Of a stretch of DNA of 64,000 nucleotides, positions 25,443 to 34,524 are shown in pieces. Position numbers and translations under genes: made by a program. The notes under the pieces are model-generated. The model saw only the letters and a list, made by a program, of their open reading frames with translations, searched no databases and had not been told where the DNA came from. The first letter of the stretch is position 1. The number at the start of each line of letters is the position of its first letter. Source of the stretch: Desulfobulbaceae bacterium UBA2276 (GTDB lineage: Bacteria; Desulfobacterota; Desulfobulbia; Desulfobulbales; Desulfocapsaceae); NCBI GenBank assembly GCA_002347085.1, contig DDWW01000018.1:9329-73328 (forward strand), read 5' to 3'.

Positions 25443-25701
25443 AACTGGCCATGGACTCAAAGATACCCAGGGTGAAGCTGATCATAGTCTGCATGATCCA
25501 GGGGCCAAAGAAGAGCAGGGAGAGAAAGACGACCACGATCTTGGGGATAAAGGTTAAGGTTTGCTCGTTGATCTGGGTGGCTGCCTGAAAAATGGAGACC
25601 AGGAGGCCGATGATCATCCCTGACAAAAGCATGGGAGCGGAGAGCATGAGGGTGGTCTGGATGGCCTTGCGGGCTATATCGATAACAAATTCAGGCGTCA
25701 T
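25438..25701 (-). CDS. fliQ: Flagellar export protein FliQ
   Basis: This 87-residue protein with two membrane helices is FliQ: MTPEFVIDIARKAIQTTLML, then GMIIGLLVSIFQAATQINEQ and PKIVVVFLSLLFFGPWIM. Length and sequence match the family (about 89 residues). I chose the ATG at 25701; the frame extends to 25767 without family match. The stop TAG is the first part of the composite hairpin repeat that follows. Confidence 0.95.
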   Translation of the reverse strand: MTPEFVIDIARKAIQTTLMLSAPMLLSGMIIGLLVSIFQAATQINEQTLTFIPKIVVVFLSLLFFGPWIMQTMISFTLGIFESMASF

Positions 25702-25763
25702 TTCATTCTGTCCTGGTTTATGGTCGCAGCGCATTGGTGCGCAGGACGTACCCAAATCTTCTC

Positions 25764-25798
25764 TCAATTCGTAATTTGTAATTCGTAAATCGTAATTT
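25764..25798. repeat. AATTCGTAA repeat between fliP and fliQ
   Basis: This stretch carries CAATTCGTAATTTGTAATTC and GTAAATCGTAATTTTT, a third copy of the AATTCGTAA family seen at 18033 and 23220. It fills the short gap between fliQ and fliP. Confidence 0.6.
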
Positions 25799-25800
25799 TT

Positions 25801-26574
25801 TCACTTGAAACTCTGCACCAGCGATCCGACAATCAGGGCCCAGCCATCGACCAACACGAAGAGCAGGAGCTTGAAGGGCATGGAGATAATGACCGGCGGC
25901 AGCATCATCATTCCCATGGACATAAGCACCGAGGCGACTACCATGTCGATTACCAGAAAGGGGACATAGATCATGAACCCCATCTGGAAGGCCCGTTTCA
26001 GCTCTGAGAGCATGAAGGCCGGGATCAGGGTCATGGTGGGGATGTCGTTCTGGTCAAAGGGCTTGTTGTCCAGGGTGATGTCGGCAAAAAGGGTCAGCTC
26101 TTCCTCCTTGACCTGGGAGAACATGAAGGTCCGCATGGGGGTAATGGCCTGCTCCAGGGCCTGTTCCTGGGTGATCGTCTTTTTTATGTAAGGTTGCAGG
26201 GCCTTGTCGTTAATGGTGTTCAGGGTCGGCGACATGATGAAAAAGGAGAGAAACAGGGACAGGCCGATGATGATTTGGGTGGGCGGCATGTTCTGGGTGC
26301 CCATGGCCTGGCGGATAAAGCCTAACACGATGACAATGCGGGTAAAGCAGGTGGTCATGAGCAGGATGGCCGGGGCGATGGAGAGGATGGTCAGGACAAA
26401 GAGGACCTGGATGGCCGTGGACACCTGCTCAGGGGTGTTGGCATCTTCGACCCCAAAGGTGATGGTCGGCAGTCCCACGGCCGGACTGACGGCAGGGAGA
26501 AGAAGGGCTGCCCCCAGTGCCAAACCGCTGATCAGGAGGGTGTTCCTGGTATGGGGTGGAGTGTTTGCTGTCAT
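25801..26574 (-). CDS. fliP: Flagellar export protein FliP
   Basis: This 257-residue protein is FliP, the main subunit of the export channel. It starts with a cleavable signal-like segment, then LTILSIAPAILLMTTCFTRI and VIVLGFIRQAMGTQNMPPTQ, and ends with VLMSMGMMMLPPVIISMPFK and LVDGWALIVGSLVQSF. The start codon overlaps the fliO stop by four bases (ATGA). Confidence 0.97.
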   Translation of the reverse strand: MTANTPPHTRNTLLISGLALGAALLLPAVSPAVGLPTITFGVEDANTPEQVSTAIQVLFVLTILSIAPAILLMTTCFTRIVIVLGFIRQAMGTQNMPPTQIIIGLSLFLSFFIMSPTLNTINDKALQPYIKKTITQEQALEQAITPMRTFMFSQVKEEELTLFADITLDNKPFDQNDIPTMTLIPAFMLSELKRAFQMGFMIYVPFLVIDMVVASVLMSMGMMMLPPVIISMPFKLLLFVLVDGWALIVGSLVQSFK

Positions 26575-26993
26575 GCTGTATTGTCGTTATTTTCTGCTTC
26601 GGCAGTTGCAAGCGTGGAGGCAAAATTTTTAAGGGCTGGTGACTCGGTGGTGCCTGAGCTGGACACGGGGGCATCGAGTACGGCGAGCAGATTGATCTGC
26701 TCGCTGCCCAGTCCCAGGAGATATTCTCGTCCCCGCACCTTGACCAGGCAGAGGGATTTTCTGGGCATCAGGTGGCGTGTCTCAATAATGGTAATAGCTC
26801 CCTTGCCACCGCCGGTATTGAGGAAAGAAAGTTTTTTCTTGGCCAGGGCGTAAATAACCAGGAGGATTCCAAGGACAATGAGCAGCCCCCAGATAAGCCT
26901 CAGCGTCGCCGAGAGCGGAGATGGAGGCTCAATCCCGGCAAAACCATTCTTTACTGACAGGGCGAAGAAAATAAGGGGCAGGAGCAGGCGCAT
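26571..26993 (-). CDS. fliO: Flagellar export assembly protein FliO
   Basis: This 140-residue protein has an N-terminal signal-like segment, one membrane helix at about 30-50 (LRLIWGLLIVLGILLVIYAL) and the conserved cytoplasmic motif ITIIETRHLMPRKSLCLVKV followed by REYLLGLGSEQINLL. FliO assists assembly of the FliP ring. Position between fliN and fliP and the four-base overlap with fliP support the call. Confidence 0.9.
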   Translation of the reverse strand: MRLLLPLIFFALSVKNGFAGIEPPSPLSATLRLIWGLLIVLGILLVIYALAKKKLSFLNTGGGKGAITIIETRHLMPRKSLCLVKVRGREYLLGLGSEQINLLAVLDAPVSSSGTTESPALKNFASTLATAEAENNDNTA

Positions 26994-27012
26994 GGTAATC
27001 TCTTTTTCTCGT

Positions 27013-27390
27013 TTATCCCAGGTTCTCGACGCGATCAGCAGTGCTGATTACCTCTGTGAGCCTGATCCCGAATTTGTCACCGACCATCACCGCCTCCCCT
27101 CTGGCAATCAGGCGGGAGTTGACGTAGAGGTCTAATGGCTCGCCGGCTAATTTATCTAACTCGATTACATAGCCCTCGCCCATTTTTAAGAGATCGCGGA
27201 GCAGAATCTTGCTGCGTCCGACCTCAACCGAGATCTGCAAGGGGACATCGTAGAGGAACTCAAGGCCACGATTGGCGCCCTCGCCTCCGTGCGATGTGCC
27301 TTGCCGTGAACCCAGGGTGGGGTTAGGGGTATCGGATTGCAGAAGTTCTTTCAATTCATCAGGGTCAGGTTTTCCGTTCATGTTTGTCAC
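27013..27390 (-). CDS. fliN: Flagellar motor switch protein FliN
   Basis: This 125-residue protein has a variable N-terminus and a C-terminal SpoA domain: LYDVPLQISVEVGRSKILLR, then LLKMGEGYVIELDKLAGEPL and ARGEAVMVGDKFGIRLTEVI. FliN builds the lower C ring with FliM and FliG. The start may be GTG at 27390 or ATG at 27381; neither has a clear ribosome site. Confidence 0.95.
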   Translation of the reverse strand: MTNMNGKPDPDELKELLQSDTPNPTLGSRQGTSHGGEGANRGLEFLYDVPLQISVEVGRSKILLRDLLKMGEGYVIELDKLAGEPLDLYVNSRLIARGEAVMVGDKFGIRLTEVISTADRVENLG

Positions 27391-27543
27391 AGTATGTTCG
27401 TTGTTTGTTAGGCTTGTCAGGTCGTCTGTATGTTTTTATGACAATTTCTTTTCTTACGATCTGTGTTCATTCGTGCTCATCGGTGCTTCCTCCATGCCGA
27501 ACAGGCTTTCATACTTCGTTGTTCCCGTTGACGGTGATGGATG

Positions 27544-28527
27544 TTAGTCATAAACCCCGGTCAGGCTGATGGCCCTTTTTCCGGCATGGATGCCGGGTCT
27601 TGCGAAAAATTTCAGTTTGTCTTCAATAAGCACCCTCAGCGGGGAATTGGGGTCGTAATCCAAGGGGATAATGTCACCCTGCTTGAATGAGATCACCTTG
27701 CTCAAGGGCATGGTGATGGTTCCGGATTGGGCAATGATCGTGGTTGACATCTCCAGGAGCTCATGGATAAGCTGGTCAGACCATTCACCAAAAGTGCTGG
27801 TCCTGACCGAGAGGAGATCTTTCAGTCGTTCTTTGAGCGGATCCAGGGTGGCAACCGGAAAAAGCAGCTTTAATTCACCGGAAAGGTTGCCGATCTGGAT
27901 TTTGAAGCGACCGACTACTACCTCGGCATCAGAGTCGGTGATTGAAACTAATCGAGAATTACTCTCGATTTTAATGAGTGAGGACTTGAGGTCTATCAGG
28001 GGCCTCAAGGCCTTGCTCAGATCGTCGCAGGCCTTGCTCATAACTGATTTGAGGATGTTGAGTTCAATCGTCGTCAGTTTGCGAGCCAGTTTCAGCGGGT
28101 CAAGCTCGCTCGAGGCGCCCAGCATGATCTCAAGCATGGTGAAAGAAAGCTGTTGATCGAGGATGAACAGGCAACCATGTTTTAACGGGTCAAGGCTGAG
28201 GACGCCGATAGCCCCAGAGTCTTTCTGGGCGGCCATGAACTCGTTGAAGATAGTACAATCAATACTGATTCGACTGATATTGAAAGTCCTCTGGAGCTGG
28301 TTGGTCAGGGAAATGGAATAGTTTTGGGCAAAGGCGTCAAGAATGATATCCAGGTTGGGGATTCGCAGCTGGCAACTGTTCTTGTTTGCCATGTGCAAGA
28401 GATTGATGGTGTCGGCATTGGTAAATTTGGCAGCCTGTTCCGGCGCCGCTGCTTCGGTCGAGACCTGGCCTTCTTTGATGGCGGAAAGCAGGTCGGCAAT
28501 TTCTTGTCTGGAGAGGATTGGTTCCAC
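27544..28527 (-). CDS. fliM: Flagellar motor switch protein FliM
   Basis: This 327-residue protein is FliM. Its N-terminus (EPILSRQEIADLLSAI) is the CheY-phosphate-binding segment, followed by the CheC-like middle domain and a C-terminal SpoA domain (MPLSKVISFKQGDIIPLDYD). The start is GTG at 28527 with GGGA upstream. The CheY encoded at 43400 is the likely partner. A 139-base gap with a hairpin repeat separates it from fliL. Confidence 0.94.
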   Translation of the reverse strand: MEPILSRQEIADLLSAIKEGQVSTEAAAPEQAAKFTNADTINLLHMANKNSCQLRIPNLDIILDAFAQNYSISLTNQLQRTFNISRISIDCTIFNEFMAAQKDSGAIGVLSLDPLKHGCLFILDQQLSFTMLEIMLGASSELDPLKLARKLTTIELNILKSVMSKACDDLSKALRPLIDLKSSLIKIESNSRLVSITDSDAEVVVGRFKIQIGNLSGELKLLFPVATLDPLKERLKDLLSVRTSTFGEWSDQLIHELLEMSTTIIAQSGTITMPLSKVISFKQGDIIPLDYDPNSPLRVLIEDKLKFFARPGIHAGKRAISLTGVYD

Positions 28528-28599
28528 TGATATCCCTATGAAGGTTGTTGAGCCTGATACGTCGCTGTTATAGAGTGCTGCCGTCGTTCGGATAGCCGA

Positions 28600-28665
28600 G
28601 GCGGCATAGGGATCCGTAACGAAATGGTTGGAAAAGTGAAGAGGTTATTTCGTCACGGATTCTAC
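28600..28665. repeat. Composite hairpin repeat between fliL and fliM
   Basis: Arms ATCCGTAACGAAAT (28612-28625) and ATTTCGTCACGGAT (about 28648-28661) enclose a loop of about 22 bases. The segment GGCATAGG on one side corresponds to the TTATGCC linker of the family. It lies within the fliL-fliM gap, beginning three bases from the fliL stop. Confidence 0.7.
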
Positions 28666-28666
28666 G

Positions 28667-29272
28667 TCATTGCACCACAAAATCCGTGAAGTAGATTTCC
28701 TTCACCTTGCCGTAATGGAGAATCGAATTGAGCTTGCTGGTCAGCTCGGCCTTGAGTTGTTTTTTGCCTTGCAGATCCTGGAGCTCTTCGTAGGTCTTGT
28801 TGCCAATCAGGAGGAGGATGCTGTCGCGAATCTGGGGCATGCGCTGGGTGGCTTCTTCCTTGGCCAGATCGTTGCCGGTTGCTGGTTTGCCACTGCCGCC
28901 GTGGGCACCGCCGCCACCGCCAGTCGTAGCGGTGGTCATGGCAGGATTGTCGATGAGTTCAATAGTGATGGCGGCCTTGACATAGTGCCGGTCCCCTTCG
29001 CTGATGATGTTGACGATAAAATCTTTTATTTCGATCATGGGGCCAATGGAGGCCGGTGGATTGAGGTCAGGTACATGAACCTCGGCAGCCGGTTCCCCAT
29101 GTTTTTCTTTACTTGGGTCAGGGGTGCCTTTTTTGAGCAGAAAAAAGGCGGTCACCCCGAGGGCGATAAGAAGGATCAGGGCGGCCCCGCCTATGATAAT
29201 CAGTTTTTTCTTCTTGGCTCCGGGATCAACTGAGGTGTCTTCTGGTTTTTTAGGGGCTTTGTCGTCAGCCAT
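28667..29272 (-). CDS. fliL: Flagellar basal body-associated protein FliL
   Basis: This 201-residue protein has a Lys-rich cytoplasmic N-terminus, one membrane helix (LIIIGGAALILLIALGVTAF) and a periplasmic domain with IGPMIEIKDFIVNIISEGDR and HYVKAAITIELID. A Gly/His-rich insert (TGGGGGAHGGSGKP) interrupts the domain, and the end (LHYGKVKEIYFTDFVVQ) is typical. FliL surrounds the stator units. It is the first gene of its unit, about 100 bases from a sigma-54-like promoter at 29386-29401. Confidence 0.94.
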   Translation of the reverse strand: MADDKAPKKPEDTSVDPGAKKKKLIIIGGAALILLIALGVTAFFLLKKGTPDPSKEKHGEPAAEVHVPDLNPPASIGPMIEIKDFIVNIISEGDRHYVKAAITIELIDNPAMTTATTGGGGGAHGGSGKPATGNDLAKEEATQRMPQIRDSILLLIGNKTYEELQDLQGKKQLKAELTSKLNSILHYGKVKEIYFTDFVVQ

Positions 29273-29385
29273 GGCGGGCGGTTCCTTTGAGTTGAGAGAA
29301 AAAAGGATCAGTAAGCGTGTCTGTTTGTGGATGAACAGCGATATCTTGCAGGCATCATACGGCCTTGATGTCTAAAACTCAAGTA

Positions 29386-29401
29386 TGCAAATTCTGTTCC
29401 A
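29386..29401 (-). promoter_or_regulatory. Sigma-54 promoter of the fliL-flgJ unit
   Basis: On the minus strand TGGAACAGAATTTGCA fits the sigma-54 consensus TGGCACG-N4-TTGCW, with GG at -24 and GC at -12 correctly spaced. The layout is the same as at 43177-43192 (TGGAACGCTATTTGCA). The rest of the 29273-29655 gap holds a possible terminator and no gene. Confidence 0.7.
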
Positions 29402-29582
29402 GAATGTTTTCTTGTGGGAAGGGCTTGGTTGATGGCGTTGGTAAAAGGTAGCGCTTCACTTGTCTATGGCAGGCATGGTGGGGATGGGATTGGTCTGGGA
29501 GATATGAGAAGTATGAAGTCCATACATCCAATATCTTCTCTACGTTTGATAAACTGAACGAACAATAAACAGTTCCTGACCA

Positions 29583-29633
29583 TAAAAAAAAAAGGGGCGC
29601 CGGCTCAAAACCAGGACCCCATTTTTTTTTCTA
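29583..29633. terminator. Possible bidirectional terminator after flgE
   Basis: An imperfect GC-rich stem (GGGGCGCCGG / CCAGGACCCC) is flanked by a run of A on the left and a run of T on the right, so both strands have a T tract after the stem. It lies about 25 bases after the flgE stop codon. Confidence 0.6.
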
Positions 29634-29655
29634 TAGTCAAAAAAATGACCAGAGT

Positions 29656-30921
29656 CTATCTCTTGAGATTGATCAACTCACCCAGAAGTTCGTCAACAGT
29701 GGTGATGATCTTGGAATTTGCCTGAAAGCCGCGTTGAATAGTGATCATATTGACAAACTCCTTGCCCATATCGACATTTGACTGCTCAAGGGAGTTGGTA
29801 AAGATCTTGCCCAATTCCGGGCCCGGAAGGCCGACTCGCGGCACGCCCGAGGTGTCGGTGGCCAGATAAAGGTTGCTGCCGACCAGTTGAAGGCCGGAGG
29901 GGTTGGTGAATTTCGACAGGGTGAGGGAGGCTATTTTGGTCTGCTCGCCATTGGAGTAAGAGGCTATCACCACCCCGTCATTGTTAATAGCGACATTGGT
30001 AAGATTTCCTGAGCTGTAGCCATTCTGGGTTTGAGAGATGACCATGGATGCATTATTGAACTGGGTGGTGTCAAAGGTCACGGCAATGCCGGTATCCGTA
30101 GAACCATTGTTCCAGGCTATCGGGGGGATGGCACCGGCGCCGCCGGCGAGGAGTGTGCCGTCAGGGTTGAAGGTGATCGTTCCTGCGGGGGCACTTCCGG
30201 CGGCACTCCCCAGGGGGGCACCCAAGGCATCTTCGGCGCTCCAGTACCAGTTCCAGGTATTGGCAGCGACTGCATCTTTACGGAAATAGGTGGTGACCAG
30301 ATGGGGATTGCCCAGGGTGTCATAGGTCTGGGCCGAAGCGGCGTAGTCATAGGTGGTGCTGATGGCCGGATCAAAGAGGGTGGCGGCGGGAATGGCAACC
30401 GTACTGGCATCGAGATTACTGTTTATGGTCAGGGTGTCGGTGACCCTGGCTGGAATCAAGCCCACGCCATCGACCTTGATAGGTGCTGGGTCGCCGGCGG
30501 CGAGTTCACCAGCGGCATCATATCCTTTTCCCAGAACCTGAAATCCTTCCGGATTTACCAGGAAACCTTCTTCGTCAAAGCGAAAGGCCCCTGCCCGTGA
30601 ATAAAAGGTAGTGTTATTGCCAATCTCCTGCAACATGAAAAATCCTTCCCCTTCGATGGCCATATCGGTGTCGCTTTCGGTGGATTCAAAGGTGCCCTGG
30701 CTGAAGATCATGTCAACCTTGGACATGCCGACACCACGCCCGACTTGTGACGCACCGCCCGAGCCAAAGACCGTGCTTGAGAGCAGATCGGAAAAAACGG
30801 TGCGTGAACCTTTGAAGCCAACGGTGTTGGTATTGGCTAAGTTGTTACCGATGATGCTCATGGCCTGTGAATTGGTGTTGAGTCCGCTGACTCCACTGTA
30901 GAGTGCGCTGGTGATACCCAT
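29656..30921 (-). CDS. flgE: Flagellar hook protein FlgE
   Basis: This 421-residue protein is the hook subunit. The N-terminus has MSIIGNNLANTNTVGFKGSR and the C-terminus NVDMGKEFVNMITIQRGFQA, then SKIITTVDELLGELINLK. The middle carries the FlgE domains with an Ala/Gly-rich insert. AAAGGAGG precedes the ATG. It is the last gene of the unit that starts with the TPR protein at 43140 and follows flgD. Confidence 0.95.
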   Translation of the reverse strand: MGITSALYSGVSGLNTNSQAMSIIGNNLANTNTVGFKGSRTVFSDLLSSTVFGSGGASQVGRGVGMSKVDMIFSQGTFESTESDTDMAIEGEGFFMLQEIGNNTTFYSRAGAFRFDEEGFLVNPEGFQVLGKGYDAAGELAAGDPAPIKVDGVGLIPARVTDTLTINSNLDASTVAIPAATLFDPAISTTYDYAASAQTYDTLGNPHLVTTYFRKDAVAANTWNWYWSAEDALGAPLGSAAGSAPAGTITFNPDGTLLAGGAGAIPPIAWNNGSTDTGIAVTFDTTQFNNASMVISQTQNGYSSGNLTNVAINNDGVVIASYSNGEQTKIASLTLSKFTNPSGLQLVGSNLYLATDTSGVPRVGLPGPELGKIFTNSLEQSNVDMGKEFVNMITIQRGFQANSKIITTVDELLGELINLKR

Positions 30922-30968
30922 GGTTGTTGCCTCCTTTGGCGTGCCGGTGATGAGTGTTGCTTGCCGGT

Positions 30969-31805
30969 TCAGGGTTGGAGCTGTTGAATGAATCGATCAA
31001 TAATATCCTGTGCCGATTGCCCATCATCCGTGGAGGCAGAATTCTCGGTTGCTGCAGCGGTCACTATCCCTGTGACTGCATTGTTGCTGGTATTTATGAG
31101 GGTATTGCTTGTGGCAGTGGTGGCGGTTTTAGCTTCCGTGACCCCGATAATATCCCGGAACTGAACCTCACCGGCCGTGGTGGTAATCATGCCACTGCTT
31201 AAATCAACGCCTGTTACCTCTGATCTGAGGAGCGGGGCGGCGGCGACACTGGCGCCTTCTCCGGCAGCACTGGCCTGAAGGACAATCTTGTAATTGCCAC
31301 TGGCAACCGGGTTGCCGTCAAGACCTGTGCCATCCCAGGAGATAAAATGATTCCCGGCATTGAGCTCCGAGGCCTCGGCCTGGATTGTGTGAACGGTCTT
31401 GCCGTTGGCATCCTGAATGGAAAGGGTGACGCTGGTTGCGGCGCCATCCAATTGATACCCAAGTTCAATCGGTTGGCTATCAAAGGTGAACTCGCTTCCG
31501 TTGTAGGAAACATCTTTGCCGATCAGACTGAGGGCCGAGAGTTTCTCGGAATTGACCTGGGCGGTAGTCAAGCCTTCCATGCTCTTGTTCAGGTTGGTAA
31601 GCTGCTCAAGTGAGCTGAACTGGGCGAGCTGGGCGGTAAATTCTGTAGGATCGTCGGGGTTGAGTGGGTCCTGATTCTGTAACTGGGCCACCAGCAGGGT
31701 GAGGAAATCTTCTTTTCCCATGATGTCTGCTGTGGTGGCAGAAGTGCTGGTGCTGGTGCTCGCAGTGGTGGGAAAGGTATAGGCATCGGCTGCAATTGTT
31801 GTCAT
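30969..31805 (-). CDS. flgD: Hook-capping protein FlgD
   Basis: This 278-residue protein is FlgD, the scaffold at the hook tip. The N-terminal segment GKEDFLTLLVAQLQNQDPLN, then PTEFTAQLAQFSSLEQLTN, is diagnostic. The middle shows FlgD Ig/tudor-like features (ISWDGTGLDGNPVASGNYKI). The C-terminal 60 residues are a Thr/Ala-rich extension beyond the usual end. Confidence 0.94.
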   Translation of the reverse strand: MTTIAADAYTFPTTASTSTSTSATTADIMGKEDFLTLLVAQLQNQDPLNPDDPTEFTAQLAQFSSLEQLTNLNKSMEGLTTAQVNSEKLSALSLIGKDVSYNGSEFTFDSQPIELGYQLDGAATSVTLSIQDANGKTVHTIQAEASELNAGNHFISWDGTGLDGNPVASGNYKIVLQASAAGEGASVAAAPLLRSEVTGVDLSSGMITTTAGEVQFRDIIGVTEAKTATTATSNTLINTSNNAVTGIVTAAATENSASTDDGQSAQDIIDRFIQQLQP

Positions 31806-31816
31806 GGCGGTCTCGC

Positions 31817-33274
31817 TTATATGCTCAGGTCGATGCCTGAATTGGGGGAGGTGCTCAAGATCTCTTCGGCTGAATGGAGGGCGAGATCAAAAGAATCGTT
31901 GCTGCTCATAAATTTCGTCTGAGGCCCTGAATCTTGCCGGGAAGAATAGTGTTTCTGGAAAAAATCGTTGGCATCAGATGACGTTGAATCAAGAGTCACC
32001 TGGAAGTCTTCGACGGTAAAGCCTTGTTGTTCCAGGATGGTTCGCAGTTTCGGCATGTATCTCTCAATGGTCTCCTGCACCTGCGGACTATTGGCCGCAA
32101 TATGGGCCTTGATCGAGTCGCCCTTGACTATGATATCAATCTTGAGGGCTCCCAGTTCGGCGGGACTGAGATTCAGGCTGATTTTGCTGGTTTGCAGCCG
32201 GGGATTGATGCTGAAGCGATCAACAAGATGATTGATGATTTCTTCGGCAGGGACCGGGGCCCCGGGTGGCAATGGAGGCTGAGCAAGAGAGGCGTTTACA
32301 GGTGTCGCGGCAGTTGTCTGGGCCCCCAGGGCCGTGAGGGTAAAGAGACCTGTCTGTTCATTGTTGGCAAGTGATGTGGTAAGAGACGCATTGGTGCTCT
32401 GTTGATTGGCTTGATTGGCACTGTTCTCCTGCTGACTGGTATTCTGGTGTTGGTTCTTGGCACTATCCTTGTTTGTTAAGGCCTCGAGCTTGGCATTCAG
32501 GAATTGTTCCTCTACATTCTTGCGCACACCTTCAGCAGCATCTGGGGCCTCTGTTCCAGCCACTGCACCCTCTATTATGGCCACCTGGGGAGATGCGGTG
32601 GCAGTGAGAGAGGTGTCGTCAGGGGACTGAAGATAAGGGGAGGAGAGGGTGCTCAGGGCCGCAGTCGGTGCTGACTGCGAGTGGGAAGAAGTACGGATGC
32701 TCAGAGTGTCCTGGGATGAAGTGCCGGTAAGAATGGCCTGCAATTGTTGGGTGAGCAGGGCCTCGTTTTTGTTAATGGGGGGGCTCGTCTGTTGACTGGT
32801 GGCCGAAGGGGTAAACTCTACGGCTGGCTGTCCCTCTACAGCCGGCATGGCCTGTAGTTGTTTTTGGTCGAGAGTCGCAAGGTCTGGGAGGGGCTGCCCT
32901 TTTGTTGCCAGCATGACCTGTAATTGTTGGAGCTCAGCCGGATTCAGAAGAAGAGGGGCAGAGGTGTCAATGGGGCCGGTGGGATTGGTCGCTATGGTAT
33001 TTCCGGAAACCGGCTGGTGGGGATTGAGGGCCGGAACAGCCTGAAAAGAAAGGGCGGCAAGTTCGGCGGCCAGAGCCATCTCCTCTTGGTCAGGGCTGGA
33101 TGCTGAGGTCTCAATAGGCATTCCCTCAGCCTTGTTCGGCTCTTCAGCGTCACTTATGGCTGCTGACAGGAAGGCGTTGAACGGGGCGGTCTCGCCTGTT
33201 GTCTGGCCTGACTGTGACGTCGCTTCCGGTGGTGGCATGGGTGCGGAGGTGGCCGCTAAGAGGGATGCTTCCAT
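31817..33274 (-). CDS. fliK: Flagellar hook-length control protein FliK
   Basis: This 485-residue protein has a long Gln/Thr/Ser-rich N-terminal part typical of the molecular ruler and a conserved C-terminal substrate-switch domain: SLNLSPAELGALKIDIIVKG, then IKAHIAANSPQVQETIERYM and LEQQGFTVEDFQVTLD. It acts with FlhB to end hook growth. It lies between the MotE-like gene and flgD, a common order. Confidence 0.9.
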   Translation of the reverse strand: MEASLLAATSAPMPPPEATSQSGQTTGETAPFNAFLSAAISDAEEPNKAEGMPIETSASSPDQEEMALAAELAALSFQAVPALNPHQPVSGNTIATNPTGPIDTSAPLLLNPAELQQLQVMLATKGQPLPDLATLDQKQLQAMPAVEGQPAVEFTPSATSQQTSPPINKNEALLTQQLQAILTGTSSQDTLSIRTSSHSQSAPTAALSTLSSPYLQSPDDTSLTATASPQVAIIEGAVAGTEAPDAAEGVRKNVEEQFLNAKLEALTNKDSAKNQHQNTSQQENSANQANQQSTNASLTTSLANNEQTGLFTLTALGAQTTAATPVNASLAQPPLPPGAPVPAEEIINHLVDRFSINPRLQTSKISLNLSPAELGALKIDIIVKGDSIKAHIAANSPQVQETIERYMPKLRTILEQQGFTVEDFQVTLDSTSSDANDFFQKHYSSRQDSGPQTKFMSSNDSFDLALHSAEEILSTSPNSGIDLSI

Positions 33275-33280
33275 AATATC

Positions 33281-33865
33281 TTATTCCGTTGACAGGGTGG
33301 ATAAGGTTGTGGTCAAGGATGATGCCTTTAATTTATCTAATTGTTCCATGATCTTAGCCGCAGACTTTGTCTTCATGTTGGCGAGGAGATCGGCGGCTAA
33401 TTGTTGATCGTCTAAGACGCTCAGGGCAATTGCGGCCTTTAAAGGGGCCATCTTGGCGTAAATATTGCTCAAATCCTTGATTTTTTTCAGCTCTGCCTGG
33501 TCTTTCTGGGCCAGCAGTTCCTCTGTCTGCTGCTGAACTTTCTTGAGTTCCTGAATTTTTTTCTCCATTTGCTCAAATTTCTTATCGACTTCCTGTTCCA
33601 GGGTCTTTAGCTCCTTTTCTCTGTCGGCCAATACTTTTATCTTTTCCTGCAGGCCGGCTCGCTCTTGTTCGAGGGTGTCGTGGAGCCTGCGTTCCTCCAC
33701 GGAAGAAAAAGATTTTTCGGCAGTCAAGGCTGCTTTCTCAGAGCTTGCCGTCATCTCTGCTGTTGCGGCCTCGTCTTTTTTCTCCTCAGCCCACGACGCG
33801 GCAGGGCAGTAAAAGGTAATCAGGGAGAAACAACAGAGGGCCAAGACGAAGAATATTTTTTTCAT
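33281..33865 (-). CDS. MotE-like secreted coiled-coil protein
   Basis: This 194-residue protein has a signal peptide (KKIFFVLALCCFSLITFYCP), a long coiled coil at about 60-130 (DREKELKTLEQEVDKKFEQM) and a C-terminal MgtE-N-like domain (IYAKMAPLKAAIALSVLDDQ, LAADLLANMKTKSAAKIMEQ). This is the layout of MotE-family proteins; rhizobial MotE is a periplasmic chaperone of the motility protein MotC. Its place between fliJ and fliK is common in deltaproteobacteria. The exact role here is unknown. Confidence 0.82.
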   Translation of the reverse strand: MKKIFFVLALCCFSLITFYCPAASWAEEKKDEAATAEMTASSEKAALTAEKSFSSVEERRLHDTLEQERAGLQEKIKVLADREKELKTLEQEVDKKFEQMEKKIQELKKVQQQTEELLAQKDQAELKKIKDLSNIYAKMAPLKAAIALSVLDDQQLAADLLANMKTKSAAKIMEQLDKLKASSLTTTLSTLSTE

Positions 33866-33950
33866 GATAGGGGTGTAAGGGGGGTAAGGGTTGGGTGAGC
33901 TGTAAGCAGTTAGGGGATGGTCTGGAAATTATTATTCTATTTTAATGTCA

Positions 33951-34034
33951 TGCTCGGCGTAACATGCCGTAATGAAAGGAGTAAAACAGCACTGCTTGTT
34001 TCGTAACGGTCACTTGTCTGGTATCTGCGGCACT
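33951..34034. repeat. Composite hairpin repeat between fliJ and the motE-like gene
   Basis: On the minus strand, the segment after the fliJ stop (TAG) contains CAGATACCAGACAAG, then GACCGTTACGAAACAAGCAG and CATTACGGCATG. The arms CGTTACGAAACAAG / CTCCTTTCATTACGG are imperfect. The copy is more diverged than those at fliQ or flagellin 2. Confidence 0.6.
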
Positions 34035-34467
34035 ATTCTCGGTTGTGAAAAATGACCGCAACCTCATCGAGAGCGGCAGTCTCCTTCTGGTTCAAATATT
34101 GACGCCAGGCTTCATCTTGTTTCTGTTGCAGGGTTTCCATGATTTTTCGGTCTTTACTCTTGGCAATTAAGTGTTGATGGGCTTGAATTACCGCCTCTTT
34201 TTTCCTCTGGACGATGGTCTGCAAGGTCAAGAGCTGTTTTGCGATCAGGTTGATCCGTTGTTCGAATTGTGCCAGTTTGACGACCTCTATTCCCAGGCTT
34301 TGCTCTTGGGCAAGGGTCTCCAGCAAGGTCGCCATGATCTTTTCTTCTGCCCGCAGGTGACGCCCAGCCTCTTGTTCTTCCTCCCGAGCCTTGGCTAAAC
34401 GATGGATGGCTTGATTCTCAAGGCTTTTCCGGTGCCTGAGGACGGTGTCTAAGGAAAAGGGTTTCAT
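34033..34467 (-). CDS. fliJ: Flagellar export protein FliJ
   Basis: This 144-residue protein is almost entirely helical and charged, with heptad-like spacing (KPFSLDTVLRHRKSLENQAI, then LAKAREEEQEAGRHL), the pattern of FliJ, the central stalk of the FliI ATPase. Position after fliI and before motE-fliK supports it. I chose the ATG at 34467; a TTG at 34503 would add 12 unrelated residues. Confidence 0.88.
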   Translation of the reverse strand: MKPFSLDTVLRHRKSLENQAIHRLAKAREEEQEAGRHLRAEEKIMATLLETLAQEQSLGIEVVKLAQFEQRINLIAKQLLTLQTIVQRKKEAVIQAHQHLIAKSKDRKIMETLQQKQDEAWRQYLNQKETAALDEVAVIFHNRE

Positions 34468-34524
34468 GGTGTATCGGCTGCGTGACAGCCGGCACCGCAA
34501 CAAGGTGTGAATTGTTGATTGTTA

